DNA of 64,000 nt from Lepisosteus oculatus (lineage: Eukaryota; Chordata; Actinopteri; Semionotiformes; Lepisosteidae): the NCBI RefSeq assembly GCF_040954835.1, contig NC_090698.1, forward strand, positions 5,082,501 to 5,146,500. Reading direction: 5' to 3'. This document shows, in pieces, positions 1 through 25,755 of the stretch. Each line of letters begins with the position of its first letter. The first letter of the stretch is position 1. The notes under the pieces are model-generated. The model did not search any database. It had not been told where the DNA came from and worked only from the letters and a program-made list of their open reading frames with translations. A program made the translations under genes and the position numbers.

Positions 1-144
1 CAATTAATCCTCATTTGATCATTATCAAAGAAAAACATAATGGAAAGTCAAGGATCATTGTGTGTGTCAGGGGGACAGTGGTCAAGGTTTTGGCCTTCCT
101 TTGGACAGGACGGTTGTGACTTCATATCCAAGAGTGGAGCGGAG

Positions 145-215
145 AACCATTTCAGTAAAATACATAGGTGAATAAATGGGTGCAAATGTAAGTTGCTTTG
201 GATAAAGGCATCAAC
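145..215 (+). repeat. 3' fragment of a tRNA-derived SINE
   Basis: The stretch contains the block 'aagttgctttggataaa' followed by a 'ggcatcaaccaaatta' type end. This is the familiar 3' end of a fish tRNA-derived SINE. Related copies, including the tRNA-like head with a B box, lie on the minus strand near 25565–25750 and 41425–41605. Only the tail is present here. It sits in the DMPK intron upstream of the first exon in the window. Confidence 0.5.
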
Positions 216-485
216 CAAATTAATTAGTAGTGACTATAACACGTAGTAAAGATGCCTGTAGGAGTCAGAGCTGCTGTCTCCTTCCCAGACTCCCCTTGCT
301 TTCTTAGCTAAGTCCCCAAAGCTTGCTGGTTGGGCAATCTAAGCATGCAAGTGTTTTAGAGGGAAGAGAGCCATTGAAGGGCAGAACCAATGGTTAAGTT
401 TTTAAGAAACATTTATCTGAAACTGTTTAAAAACCAAGCTCACCCCTGTCCTCCTGTCCTTCTCCCTTTCCAACTACCCTTCCAG

Positions 486-12865
<12,380 letters not shown>

Positions 12866-15800
12866 GGGGTACTTGCTCGTGTGTGCAGCTGGCAGTGACC
12901 TCCATGCCTGGTCACGACACTGTTGCACAGAGCTCAGCTGACAACCAGCCAGCAGAAGGACAGAGAATACGCTGGATCTCTGCCTTCAGGTCTTTTTTCC
13001 CCTCTGAGCGTTTCAAATCTGCCAGATTGCCCAGAAGAACGCACAGTATTTGGGAAAGTGATCAACATCTTACGCCCTCACCCTGAAAGCGAATGATCTC
13101 AATTCCCTGAAACCCCCACCAAGCAGTCCCCTTTGTGTTCGCACGGCAGGAAGTGCCGGTGTTGAATTCACGTTGAGCATCGTCCAAGCTGGGAGAGAAA
13201 AACGGACAGTACCTCTCTTTGCAGTGGAGCCGATTCCAAGCTTGCGAACTGAAGCTGCTCGTCAGGATTGGGCTTAGGCTCAATGCAGTTCCATGATGCT
13301 TGCCACAGACTAGCTGCCTGAATCCTCGATGTGCCCCACCTTTTATTTAATGTGCACCGAAAAATGTTCCCCTGCCTCTCTTGAGAGATCAGCAACACAT
13401 AGAGCAGAAACACATGCACTAAAACACACACACTTGCCAAACAGCAGACGGCTTGGACATTTTTGAACCACCTCTGGACTCCCTCGTCAGCGGTAATGCT
13501 GTTTTGTGGTCTTGGCTGGTGTTGAACCTTTCTGTAATGGTGATGACGATGTCTTGGTAGGGGTAAGTGGAGAGAGGCTGTCTAAATGTGTTGGCTTTCG
13601 TGGCCTCTTCTTGTACGTATTTTTGCTTTGGAGGTTTAAAGGGTCAAATGTGCATTTAACAGCTCCGGTGATGGTTGGCAGCTTGGCAAAAAAGGATGAA
13701 AAGCAAAAGAAATCCTTCAGTGGAAGCCGAGGGGAAACAGACCTGATTATTCAGCACTGAGTTGAGCTCCCGTGACAACAGTTGTCCTACACAGGGTGAG
13801 GGAAGGAGTAATGGGCTTACTTCTTTATGTCACAAACACTCAGACCTCTGGCACCAATGAGGCCACGTAGGCAGAGATCGCTGGGGTCATGCTTCCTCCT
13901 CCTTGGCTCAAGAGCTCATAGGGTTAAATTCAGTTTACAGCCCTTTCATTTTTGGTATTTTTATATCTGCCTGCCTTTAAAGCCGTAATACTCAGTCATT
14001 TAAATTCCACATAGAAGAACAGCAGGGTCTATTTAATAGCAAGAGAAACTGAAGCAATTTATCAATGCAACTTATTTTTTTTACTTTTTGAACATAATGC
14101 AATAGAGTACTAGTAATAAAAAAAAAAAATTTTGAGGACAAAAATTAAAAGCATCACTTCAGTCAAATTGGGGAAACTGTTTAGAGGGTCCTGTTTAGAA
14201 CTGTCAAAACACCCATGTGTCCTTTTTAGGAAAAATGCCCACTTCAGGCTACAGAGGGAACAGGGAACTCAAAACCGATTAACAGCACTCCCTGACGTTT
14301 CGATTGAGAAACCGCTTGAAATCTGTCGAGTTTAAAGGCAGGTAGGTGAAAACAAAAAGAAAGGACCCTGAGAAAAGCAGGCAGGGCTCCGAGCTGGGAA
14401 AGGGTCTAGGAGGATGTGCCTCATTCTTCACATTGATTTCCTTCACCCGGCAGAGAAATGGGACAGCAAAATGGGAGGGGTATATAGGCTTACGAATTGA
14501 GAATTTAAATGTGTTTAAAATAGTTTTAAATGAAAAATTTTCTGTTTATCAAGTGAATGATCTATTTATAATTATTATTTATACAGAAATGTGTGAATAA
14601 TTAAAGTGAGATAAAGGTTGCTTCGAACAACACAAGCGGACCTCTTCCCTGAGTGAGAGGTGTCCCGAACTGCTGAGCATAAAAACGGTAGTAGCACACA
14701 CTGTCCACGTCTGGCTGGAAGGCTTCTTTACATAATTCCTTGGCCAGCAAAAACACTTTCAGAAGCCAAACTGTGAACTTTGCACTACGCTAGTCGCCTG
14801 GGGTGTATAATCGCATCAGCTGTATTTTCCTTGAAAAGCCTGTTTATATGTATTTATGCACAAGCCCAGCTCACTGTTTGTGGAATATGGGAAACATGGG
14901 GGGGGAAACCACAGATCGCTTTGCCCCAGGGCCTGGGCTCAGAGAGAGGAATATTTTTACCAAAGAACAAAAGAAGTTCTTCCGCCCACCTGTTCTGATT
15001 CAGTTTAATGTCAGTCTAATTTGATGTTACACAGGAGAGATATAAAGCCCTAACAGGTAATTACAAGTGAAAAAAAGTAGCTCTTCACATTCATTTAGTA
15101 CTTATTGCAAACCTCAATTATTGGCACAATTTGTTTCCAGGTGCAAATGGAAGTATTGCTGTGCTAAGACTTGAAAATCCAGATGTAGGGGTGAGTCTCC
15201 TGTATGTCACAAATCATGCTGCCTGCAAACCAAGTATGAAACACAAATTACACGATAAACAGGTTTATTTAAAACACAACGAACTGCCGAGATTCCTCTT
15301 AGTAAGCAGAAAGTCTGCATTACTGAAAAAGCAGCTTCTTTATGACATGGAATGTGAATGGTTATTTTTGCAGCTTCGTAAACCTTTAGAGCAGGAAAGA
15401 TTACTCAACCTTACAATCTATTATAGTGCAGGTCTTTGATATAATCAGCTGCTCAATTAGTACTGCCGCCAAATCATAGATTTAACTAAACAAATATCTG
15501 GCTGTATGAAAATACTGTGGTGTAATTAATCTGAAGGTCTGGTATTGAACAACCTCCTGCTCTATGAAGTGCAGAAATAGACAAATCCTGTGTCTTAAAT
15601 CAGTGTATCCAATACGTTCCCTTTGAAAATGCTGTGAAGACGCAACTGTCTATTCTGTATGTGGCAAGTCTAGCCTGTGTACAAATATAAATCTTGTGCA
15701 ATATTAAGATAGACATGCATGACAAGGACACACTATTTTATGATAATACAAAAATAATATATTGTAACTTTTATTTTTTTGAATGGGGTTCTTTTATAAG

Positions 15801-18800
15801 GCCATTCGCATACTATAAAAATAAAAAAATAACTAGTTTCATGTATTTGATAACTGCACTGTTGGGGGCTGGGTGGTCTTGAGTTCATTATCTTTCTAGA
15901 GACTGGTTAATTCTGGGGACTTGTCAGGCACTTCTGAGCTGACATCACCCCTCCTAAGTCACTTATCCACTGTGGAACTTGAAGCATGAATAATGATGTA
16001 TTTATGTTGCATGATCACTATCTCCTCTGTGCTGCTATAAGAGTCATATATAGCATGTACAGCTGTGCTAATTCTGAGCTGGTGATTCAAATAACGGGGT
16101 ATATAAAAGGGCTTGTCAGCTGTTTAAATTCTCTAGTCTGCCAGCAAAGGAGAGGAATGGAGTATAAAACCATTTTGTGCTTTAGCCATGTAAACACAAG
16201 TTCTTCATAAGGATGCCAAATCTGTGCCCTTGCAGCTAATTTCTGAACTGAAAAGATGTCTATAGCAGGTTTGTCATAGTTTTTCAAAAGGGGTAACCCT
16301 CTCCGTTTAATCCGTTCTCTTTACCATAGTGGAAATCATTAAAGTTCTCGAGAAGACAGATTCATTCAAATAGCACATCAGATGTTAACCTAACGTATGT
16401 ATGGTTTGTTAAAGAATAGCATTATAGCTTTGAAGAGCATATTGGTTTGGAGGGTATTTGTTTAAGAAACTGTAGGACAGGAGAGCTCTAGTCCAGTTAG
16501 TCATACAAGTCACTTGAAATCACCTGTTTTTGTACAGATGAAGAATACTTGTAAGCCATAGATCTACTAAGTAATTTTTTCATTTATTGGAACTCTGGAC
16601 CTGAAACCTAAAAGTTCTTGGAGTTTTTATTCCAAATAATTTCTAAATAATTTAACCATTCACCTTTTTAATCGATCATGGTTAAATTGTTTCATGTCTG
16701 TAGGAACTGATGATTTCATGTTTATCTATAAAACCCTTTTGGAGCTGAAGTTCTTGTGGTAGGATCTCTATGCCAAGCTAAGCCTCTATGCTATTGAGGC
16801 GAAGAGGTTTGTGATTCTGTTTATGTACTATAACCTAGTGGCTTTTCATTATAAGGGCAAAAAGCTTGTAGTATATTCTTTAAGTATTTAAGGTTCTTCA
16901 AACAAAAACTGGTCTGGGCTATAAAAATGTAAGCTCTATTAATGAGCTATTTTTTATTCCTTCACCGTCAGAGTACCTGATTCCTGGTGGAAATCACAAC
17001 ATCCTGGAGCCTGTCCAGGAAGCATAGGCCCAGTGCCAGATTACACCCAGGACACTAATGCAGGGGACACATGCATATTTAGAGACTTCTGACAGAATGC
17101 CTATGAGAAATGGAAGGAAACTTGGAGAAAACCCACTTGTAGGTACTGAGAACAGGTCAGTTCCCTGACCACAAGGTCACAGGACCAGTAAACCAACCAC
17201 ACTATGGAGCTGCCCAGTCATCCCCATTTTGTACCCATTTAATATTTGATCCCAGGATCTTATCCAGCCATTTCTTGGCCTTTGTCCTTTACAGTGAGGC
17301 CCCCTGCCATTATCGTGTGCTTGAAGGCCATACTAAACATCTTAATGTTAGTTCTCCGTTTTTTTACAATAAAATGTTGGCATTTTATTGTCAAAATTTT
17401 ACAATACATTTTCAATGTTTCAATTTTCAATTACAAAATAATTTTCAATGTAAGATGCTTTTTCCTCAATGACATATTGGTAATTGGTATTGGAGAGTGA
17501 ATCAAATTGCGTTATCCTGCAAGAACTGCGCAACTAGCTCGTATCCCCGCTAACTAAGCAAACAAAGTGAAAGGAATGTTTTGTTAATTTCCCTTGGTTT
17601 TTATCTTTTAATTCTCCTCCGTGGCCGATTTTGTGAAAGTCCCCTCTCGGGCAATGATGGAAGTCCAAGTCAGTGACTATGACTTGAGCTGAACGACACA
17701 CTGCAGTACAGGACAGTGGTGAGCCATGTGAAATGAGGAGAAAAGCAGCTCAGTATGTATCACAATTTCAATGCACTGTTTCCTTTTGTTTCCTATTTTT
17801 TTACTACGTAGGACATTCCAAAAGGTTGTTAATTTCAAACACAACAAACCAGGGAGCTGTCAGCCTTTTATTATCAGATTTGTGGTTAGCTTTATAAAAA
17901 ACTGCGTCAAACCTCTTATTTACTGCCAAGTGCTCCTGTCAATCTCCAAATCAGACCCTTCATAATGCATAGGCTAATCTGAGCAAGTGATGGGTTAAAC
18001 AGAGCCGGCCTGTATGACGATATGCTTTGGTCCTCTCATCAATCACCCAACACACAATCGTATTCTCTGACTGAAAGTCTCAACCCTATAGAAAACCATT
18101 GCAGCTCTTGGAACAGGTTCACACCACTGCTCCTCATCATCACCAACGAACAATAGTGGTTGATTTTCATAGCTAAAATAAATCCAATTGGAATGGGCTG
18201 CAATTATTTCAGAACTAATGCGACATCATATCCAAGCTGTTCCCACCGCTTAAAGAAACCCAATAACTTAAACAGTGATGCACTGTTTTAATGAGTTCTC
18301 TAGTATTTTATAACCAGCTTTGGAAGTTCATAAAAATACGAAATACCTTTTCCTTGAGATACCCATATGACTTAATGATTTGATCTTCTCCGAAATGTTG
18401 TAAACTGGAGGGCACTTTTAAATGATTTATAAATGCACACCTGACAATTCAGACAAGCTTCCTGAAAGCACCAAATCATATTTAAAAAGCTAACATCATA
18501 AGTCCTGTCAAATCATTTAGGGCTTCTAACAAGTGCGGTACATCTGATTATACTGATGGATGTATAAGGACTTTTTCTTACAAAAACATCTAGTAAAAGA
18601 CATTTCAACCCTATCAGCTCATTTAATCATTTATAAGTTATTTGATCATGGAATTAGGGAAGCCAATGAGTTAAACCTTCCTAACATTTTACATCAAGCT
18701 CATAAGCAGTAAAATGTTAAAATAAGATCTTTCCAAAAGCTTGTGACCCAAGAACTTTCAATTTCATGCCAAAAAATGGAGAATGTGGTACCCAGTATCT

Positions 18801-19359
18801 GGCAAGCAGCATCAATTTAAAAAAATACTTTTTGCAAACTGGAGTGTGCCTTCTCTCACCACAGACATTTGTATTGTGCTTACCATTGGAAACAGGATAA
18901 ACAGAGAAGGATCTTAATGCTGAAAGGCTGTGGGTTAGCGTTATACTTACGGTTTTAGGGTATAGTGGTCGGGAATCCTTTAAGAAAGTCCACAGGACTT
19001 GTTTGATTGCAGATCTCCCACCTCAATGCTGTTGATCCTTGACCTGCAGCAAGTTTTCCACCAGGTTCACTGCAATGCTCACATTGATTACACATTAACA
19101 CTGCAACGCCGGCTTTATCAAAACACAGTGGGGAAGAGTTCCTGTGAGACAGGGAGGGGACATGATGGCCATGTCTCAAAATATTTTTCCCCAGAGTCAA
19201 GTCTCTTTCCCCCACCCCATCACTTCACAGGAACAAACACTATACAGTACAGTACATATATAAAGTATATGACCCCTTAACTCTCTTAAAATTAAAACTC
19301 CCATAAAATTGTACACTTTTCACAGCTAACAAAGAACTAAATGGCACCAGAAACCAGTT
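12866..19359. other. Convergent intergenic region between DMPK and FBXO46
   Basis: AT-rich sequence with no gene I can support. It holds possible DMPK 3' UTR (poly-A-like AATAAA near 12500 and 12665 in and before this stretch), a possible 50-nt exon at 15141–15190, and an old repeat at 16975–17215. I looked for the SIX5 homeodomain gene, which follows DMPK in mammals, and did not see it. Confidence 0.5.
16975..17215. repeat. Diverged interspersed repeat
   Basis: The phrases 'gcctgtccaggaagcat', 'caggacactaatgc', 'ggaaacttggagaaaaccca' and 'cactatggagctgcc' follow the same order as the clearer repeat at 28130–28482 (species-typical 'ggaggaaaccagagcac ... aaacacagggagaac'). It is therefore an older copy of that family. 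Confidence 0.4.
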
Positions 19360-19371
19360 TAATCACTTTAG

Positions 19372-19377
19372 TTTATT
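19372..19377 (-). terminator. FBXO46: Poly(A) signal of FBXO46
   Basis: Minus-strand AATAAA about 500 bp beyond the stop codon, followed by a GT-rich stretch. No better signal lies between it and the stop. Confidence 0.55.
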
Positions 19378-19873
19378 GGAGAAATGCCCCTTAGCACTGT
19401 ACAGCTTGAAACCTACATATATTTCCCACACCACATTATTGACACTGGGGTTTTGAATTTGCACAATCTGGGGGCGTTCAACGTAAAGGAAATGGGATTT
19501 CACTCTACACAGGGGGGGTTAAGGCTTGAAGCTGGTGTTCCTGTCTTTTGTGGTCTAAGGTTTCTTTGTCGCACGGCACGTCACAGCTTTGGCAGAAGTC
19601 TATGACGTTTAGCCGGCCAGCACGGAGAAAGAAGGGCCAAAATAAAGTTAGAAAAATTCCAAAACGGGGGGGTGGAGGTGAGATTGTGCACTGGAAAATG
19701 TTCCAACAGCTTAAAAAAACAAAACAAAAAGACATGCACACACGCAGCACACAAACCCAACTTGCACAGCTCCGCAAAGCGGCACGGAATCGTTTCTTTT
19801 CCGATTTCTTTTCAACAGCAAGCGTCCACACCGCAGCCCCCGTGTGTCTCTGTCCCCGGGTCGGGAGCGCGTT

Positions 19874-21927
19874 TCACCTCCCGTCCTCCCGCCTGGAGCG
19901 GGCGTGCACCAGCTCGCAGGGCTGCACCCAGTTGTTGTCGTGCAGCCCCACCCGGCAGCCCGGCGTGTCCTTGTCGGTGCGCCGGCAGCACATCCAGTAC
20001 GAGCGTCCGTAAGGCAGGTCGTGGTGGTAAGGTTTGGGGTGCCAGCGGCAGAGCGAGACGTCCCCCCTCTCGTAGTGCCTCTTGCACTGCTTGCAGGGGT
20101 CGTCGCGGTACAGCGGGTCCTGGTTCCAGCGCGAGTCGGTGGCGTGGATGCCGTAGGTTTCGATCAGTGCCTTGAAGTCGTGGCAGGTGCACTTGAGGGC
20201 AGCCAGGGAGCGGGTGGGCAGGTAGCTGAAAATGTTGACCATGATGTGGTCGGGCAGGAGCAGCATGTACTGCCGGGGCTCCAGCAAGCGCTGGATCTTG
20301 AAGCGGATCTCCAGGAAGTCGTGGGAGACGTGGCGGTACAGGCGGCACAGGGAGGTGTCCGCGGAGTCCGGCTCGGACGCCGCCGTGGGGGAGTCTGGCC
20401 GGTCCAGGCTCCCAGCAGGGCCGTTGTTGTTGGCGCAGTCCAGGGAGCCATGGGCTACCCCTTCTTCCTCGGGCCTGGGGGGCTGCAGGAAGAAGAGCTG
20501 GCCGGGAGGAGGGTCTTCGCCAGGGTCTGGCACCTGGGAACCGACTGTGAAGCAGACCGTCTCCTCCTGCACGTTTTCAGTGCTGTCCTTGCCGTAGAAG
20601 ACGCACTGGTCTACCGCGCCCGTCACCACCACCTCCACGTGGAACCCCGTCACGCACTCCCTCGCCTTCTTGTCCGCGTTCCCGCCGTCCGGGGCCGAGT
20701 CCGAGCCGATGGGCGGGATGGGGCGCTCCGCTTGTCCTTCCCCCCGGGAGTCCGCCTTGGGGGAGGCGGCCAGGAGAAGCCCCATGTTGCTCGTGGGCAG
20801 GGGGTCGCGGGACGAGGGGCTGACCAGCTGGTAGAGGTCACAGGTGATCTTCTCCTTGGCGCGCGCCCCCGCCGGGCTGCCGCTACCCCCCCACCCCCGC
20901 AGCTCAGGAACATGCAGTTAGGCCGGCCAGCCGGTTCGGACTGGGAACGCGGGTCCATGCTGGAGACCCGGAAGGCAATTCTCACCTCCCCTCCTCCTCC
21001 TCCTCTGCCCCTGTTCCCGCTGCTCCCCCCGGCCTCTCCCTGCTGGTCCTCCTCCCCGCTCTCCCGCTCTGCCCCAGCACGCCTCAGGAGGGCGCTCTCC
21101 AGCTGCTGCTGCTGCGACTCGAAGTGGGCGATGGCCCGGGCCACCCGCCGCGAGTCTGGGGTGGGCTGCTGCTTTTCGGGGGCAGGGGAGCCGGAGGTCG
21201 AGGATTGGGGGCGGGCCTCGGGGGATTCGGACAGGAACACAATGGAGCCGGAGCTCGAGGGGGAGCCCCTCATGGGGCTCGGGGAGGTGGGCATGGGATG
21301 GGACTGGAGAGGTCCTTGCGTCACCATGCCCTGCAGAGCCATAGCTGTCCTCTGCTCTACCAGAGCCACCATCTCCGCCACAGACAGGAGATCCATCTCG
21401 TTCAGCTCGGGGGCCTCCTGCTCCGACGAGGGCTCCTTCGCCGTCAGCTCCGAGGACCCGCCCCTCACTTTGCCCGGGGGGTCGTAGGAGGAGCAGCGCC
21501 GCCGCCTCTTGGCCTTGGAGCAGTCTGTGCCCCAGTTCCCTTTCACCTTCATGGCACTGGGCCGCGCCAGGCCCACGCCGCTGCACTGGTGGGCGACGAA
21601 GAAGGCGATCTTCTCCTTGGTGTTCCCCGGCTTGATGACATACCAGGTGTCCAGCAGCACCCGGCCCTCCTCCACCTGGGCCCCGCTGGGGGGCGGCGGG
21701 GGAGGGGCCTTGGGGGCCGGGGGCGGCGGGGGGGTGTTCTCGGAAGCCGACTCCCCCTCATCGACCTCCGTCGGTGTCCGGCCGACCAGCTCTCCGGCCG
21801 CCTTCCGCAGGGCCCCCCCGCCGGCGCCCCCTCCCCCCGCCCCGCCGCATGGCTTGTTCTGGGAGTAGGTGCCGAACGGTCGGGGGCACCAGAGGCGGAT
21901 GTGGGAGAAGGTATCGGGGTCCATCAT
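19874..21927 (-). CDS. FBXO46: FBXO46 coding exon, with a one-base frameshift
   Basis: F-box only protein 46, a substrate-recognition subunit of SCF ubiquitin ligases. The start is MMDPDTF at 21927. Conserved blocks in order: LWCPRPFGTYSQN, EEGRVLLDTWYVIKPGNTK, a KAKRRRR basic motif, DLLSVAEMVALVEQRTAMAL, EVRIAFRVSS, ARAKEKITCDLYQLVSPSS, GFHVEVVVTGAVDQCVFYGK, ADTSLCRLYRHVSHDF, the F-box (IMVNIFSYLPTRSLAALKC), then a Cys/His-rich end (CKQCKRHYERGDVSLCRW, GRSYWMCCRRTDKD, GLHDNNW). The frame breaks in a G-run at 20886–20892: seven Gs are present and eight would join both halves into about 684 aa. Human FBXO46 is about 603 aa; the excess is low-complexity Pro/Gly/Ser. Everything on both sides is well conserved, so a sequence or assembly error is the likeliest cause. 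Confidence 0.92.
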
Positions 21928-22081
21928 GGGCTACTGGGGAGCATGTCGTCATGCAGCTGCTCAGGGAGCCTCCCTCCTTCAAGCCACGGAGCTGCCATGC
22001 CGATCCTCGGAGCTCATCGTCGCTGCAGCCTGGGCTAGGGCGTCGGAGATCGATCCCGGCGGAGCTGACATTCAGTGCGAC
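21928..22081 (-). other. FBXO46: FBXO46 5' UTR part of exon 2
   Basis: A good minus-strand acceptor (ctttgctgtctccgtag) ends at 22082, so the coding exon begins at 22081 and carries about 150 nt of 5' UTR. Confidence 0.55.
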
Positions 22082-22834
22082 CTACGGAGACAGCAAAGCC
22101 ACAGGATTAGACAAACACGGCAGTCCCCCTGTGGCAAGGCCCCGATGTCTTCCATAGCCATTACTGCTACATCAAGGAAACTAAAGCATGAAAAGCATTA
22201 GTCACAGATCTGTGAAAGAACAAGGGACTCCTTTCATAATCCCCATAACTCTGAAAGACCTAACTACATGGCAGCATTCTTTCGTTTGTCTGTGTTACAG
22301 GAAAACTGAAGTCAAGAAGCCAGTGGCATCCACAGATTTAAGTAACTGGATCGACATGCTTTCAGGTGGTACGGGTTGGTATCATGGTGATACATTATCT
22401 ATATTTCTTTGGGATGTTTGGAAAAACCGGCCTGATGAGGACCTTGGCTAAGTGTGTGACTGAAAACCATAAAAACAAGAACAAGGTTACAAACAACGGG
22501 AAGTCAACTGATTCATCTACCTCATTTGGGTGCTACAAAACAACGCCGACTTAAGTTACATAGTGCTAAGAATCCGCAGCTGGTATTGCTACTGTGATTT
22601 TTGATCTGCACTCGGTGAGGACCACTTGAAGACTAAGGCCCTGGAATGTTACAGCTTTAGCACAGTTCTAGTTGTGTACACATATTGCTTTATACGAAAC
22701 GTGTTCTTTTTTTCCAGTCTGTGAAAATTACGACCACCCTCTTTAATCATTTGGCAAAGGAACAAAAGGGTTTTGAATGAATCCTGGACCAAAATTTTTA
22801 TTTATTTTGTTGTCTTTTGTTTTATAACTATTCT

Positions 22835-22925
22835 GATGTCTGTTTTTGCTTGTCTTGGGCTGGACTGCTGTAACACATCAATTTCCCTACGGGATTAATA
22901 AAGCATTATCTATCTATTTTATCAC
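22835..22925 (+). repeat. Non-LTR/SINE 3' tail
   Basis: It contains 'tttccctacgggattaata' and then 'aagcattatctatctat'. This is the standard 3' end of a widespread fish retroelement with a short ATCT-type tail. Confidence 0.55.
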
Positions 22926-24429
22926 CTCTTTGTACATGAAACAGGTTTTGATTCTTTCTGTAAAGGTCTGTACTTGAGAACGGTGTATTAAGTGATCTAT
23001 GGGTTCTATTTTTGATGACAAAACATTCATTAATAGCTTCGAGGCAATGAGACTGAGTGCACGGGCAGGTTTCTGTCCAGTTTACAACTGTTGAATACTA
23101 GAGTCAAAAGAAAGTGTCATCTACTTCCTTTTGATATTCCCAAAACAAAAACAACCCACCGAAAGAAAATCTGAAACCTCTCTGTACACCCCCATGGTAA
23201 TTTACAACTAAACTGCTAAAGCAGGAGAAAGACAGTGCTCTGTGGAGGGTTGTAGAACCTTATCAAGATAATGAGAAAATCACTTCTCACTGAAATAAAA
23301 GCAAACCGATATAAAAAGCACTCCTGAAACATTAAGCACCAAGAATTTTACATTCTCGGCTCGCCTCCGTTATGCCTAGTGTTCCACCAATTCATGCCCC
23401 TATCTTTAATGGCGCCTAAATTAGTCTGATAATTACAAATATCTGTGAGCTATTTTAATAGCTGTTTTCATCTACAGTAAGCGCTGAAATTTTGCATTAG
23501 CATACATTACTGAAGGGGCATTGTAGACAGAAAGCACTTCATCATTAAGGACGATGGGGAAGCGGAGAACTCAAATATCCCAATTCCGTGCAGGGAAAAA
23601 AAAAAGATCAGAAGCACGCTGTATACGCTGTGGAGAACTTGACAGGAAATCTTAGAAATGAGGATGTCAAATCCTCTGACAGATTTGGGGAATACACACA
23701 TCTGGGAAATGTTTAACTGAACAGATCCATTGTGTTTATTTGTCTTTCTCTCTTATGAGATCTGCAGCCTCCAGGAAGCTGCATGTTTCAATCAGATGTA
23801 GTCATTCATGGTAAGAGCAACTTAAAATATACAGGTGACTCAGAGAGCCCCACGCCCACCGATCCCTTCTTGTTTAATAATGCATGGCAAGAAACAAGAA
23901 TTAAAAAAGCACCACACGGCAGGAATCCCTCAGATCTACACAGATGGTAGAGATACAAATAACTATGTAGTGTCAATAAAAAAACAAACTCTGAGAGGCT
24001 AGGGGCTAGGCGTTATTCCTGACCACTCAGTAAATCTGGGCGATGAGGCGGTTTTTGTGTTTGAAAGCATTCCTGCAGATTCAGGCCAGCACTAAGCTTT
24101 TTGCAATATCCTGTAAATCCAGCTCCAGCGCATTCGGTAAGGAGAGACGAAACACAGCCTTCTCTTCCTCAGGATTACACCACAGCCACGTTCTTATTCG
24201 ATTCATGATCATTAACAGTAATTGCTTGCTGCCGTTTCCTGCATCAGAATGTTTAATAATGTCCCGAAAGGGAGAGAATTAGACTCATTTATTCATCGAT
24301 GTCCCTAAATCCATTTCACTGTCACATCAGAACACAGGTCTTCGCCCACGGCATGCCTGTCGCTCCTTAAAACTCATCTACAGGTGGCGCAAACTCCAGT
24401 CTTGGGTGTTCATTCCTTATTTACTCTTA

Positions 24430-24465
24430 ATCACCTTAAAGATCACCTTAAAGATCACCTTAAAG
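24430..24465 (+). repeat. Tandem repeat, 12 bp x 3
   Basis: Three perfect copies of atcaccttaaag in the FBXO46 intron. Confidence 0.85.
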
Positions 24466-24776
24466 AGCTGATCGTTAAATTAACAGGACCGATTTAACAC
24501 AGATTAACTACACTTCCAACTGCTGCTGCTGCTGATGATTCAATGCAATGCGATCTAGAAAACCAGCTGAATTCTGACCTTCAGAGACTGGAGGTTTGTG
24601 CTTATAGTGCCTTGCACTAGTACTCAGGCCCTTGCACAATTCTCACATTTTGCTGCTTTATAGTAGCCAGCCATGACACTGTGAAGTAGCAATTAATATC
24701 TGTTACGTACACAGCCTACTGCACACATTCAAAGCAAAAAGCAAAAAAGTAAATACATAATTTAAAGGGCGGAATG

Positions 24777-25053
24777 ATGGCACTGTGGCTCAGGATCTGC
24801 GCCTGTGGCTGGAAGGTTGCCGGTTCAAACCTGCAGCCAGCAGAGGAATCCTACTCCACTGGGCCCCTGAGCGAGGCCCTTAACCCCAGCTGCTCCAGGG
24901 GCGCTGTACAATGGCAGACACTGTGCTCTGACCCCAAGCTTCTCTCTCCCTGTCTGTGTGTCTCATGGAGAGTAAGCTGGGGTCTGTGAAAAGACAAATT
25001 CCTAATGCAAGAAATTGTATACAGCCAATAAAGTGATCTGATCTTATCTTATA
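24777..25053 (+). repeat. tRNA-derived SINE, full-length copy
   Basis: The head has an A-box-like TGGCTCAGGATC and a B-box-like GGTTCAAACCT. The body contains 'gggcccctgagcgaggccc' and 'ctccctgtctgtgtgtctc', and the tail ends CAATAAAGTGATCT then ATCTTATCTTA. It is one of four copies of the same family here (others at 31771–32050, 33261–33543, 51863–52087). Confidence 0.75.
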
Positions 25054-25564
25054 ATATTAAAGACAAACATAAAAAAGTCATAAATATTCAGACCTTTTGC
25101 TGTAGCAAACCTTACTTAATGTAGATACACAAAACTGCCTTAACAAGCCACACAATTAGTGAAGTGGCCTCTTATCGGTGTGCAATAGCAGTGGTTCACA
25201 TGAATGCTGAGTACCTGGATACCAGCTCACAAACTCAATTACATTTTGTTAAAAAAATCGATAATGGTCTCTTACCTAAGAGAATGCTTACTAATGAGGT
25301 TTTCTGCACCATAAAGTTATCCAGACAGAGAGATGCTTCAGCCTGAAGCTAGAGTATTCCCAGTCCAGGGAATCACGGTATTTGCCGAGATTTGTTCTAG
25401 CCGAGCTCGATCACTAAAATGGACCGCATATTTTAACTAAGATTTTTTAAACCCCCTTGACTCTATATTTTCAGTTTTGAAGCTGAAATTGAAGCTGAAA
25501 ATGCAAGATTTTCAGGAGCACTGAATTGTTTTTTACAGAAAATGTCTCCCCAATCAGATATTTA

Positions 25565-25755
25565 TAAACCTTTATTTCACCTGGTAAGTCCAATTCTTAT
25601 GTAATAATGACACCCTGGAGAATACCCCTTTCTTCACTGGAGTGGCCTGAGAGATGTACCTTGCTCAATGGTACAACAGCAGTGCCTCACTTGAGATTTG
25701 AACCCATGACCTTCCTCTGGGAGGCCAGAGCTCTAGGCACTACTCCAAAGTACAA
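25565..25755 (-). repeat. tRNA-derived SINE, second family
   Basis: The minus strand reads TCATGGGTTCAAATCTCAAG (B box), then TGTACCATTGAGCAAGGTAC, a typical fish SINE body. The tail is diverged. Confidence 0.5.

Noticed and set aside
19844-21487. 547-codon open frame on the plus strand
   Set aside because: It lies opposite the FBXO46 coding exon in very GC-rich DNA. The protein has no recognisable domain, while the minus strand matches FBXO46 throughout.
24774-24989. Open frames inside the SINE copies (also 33288–33476 and 51918–52145)
   Set aside because: They recur because the SINE copies are homologous. SINEs do not code for protein.
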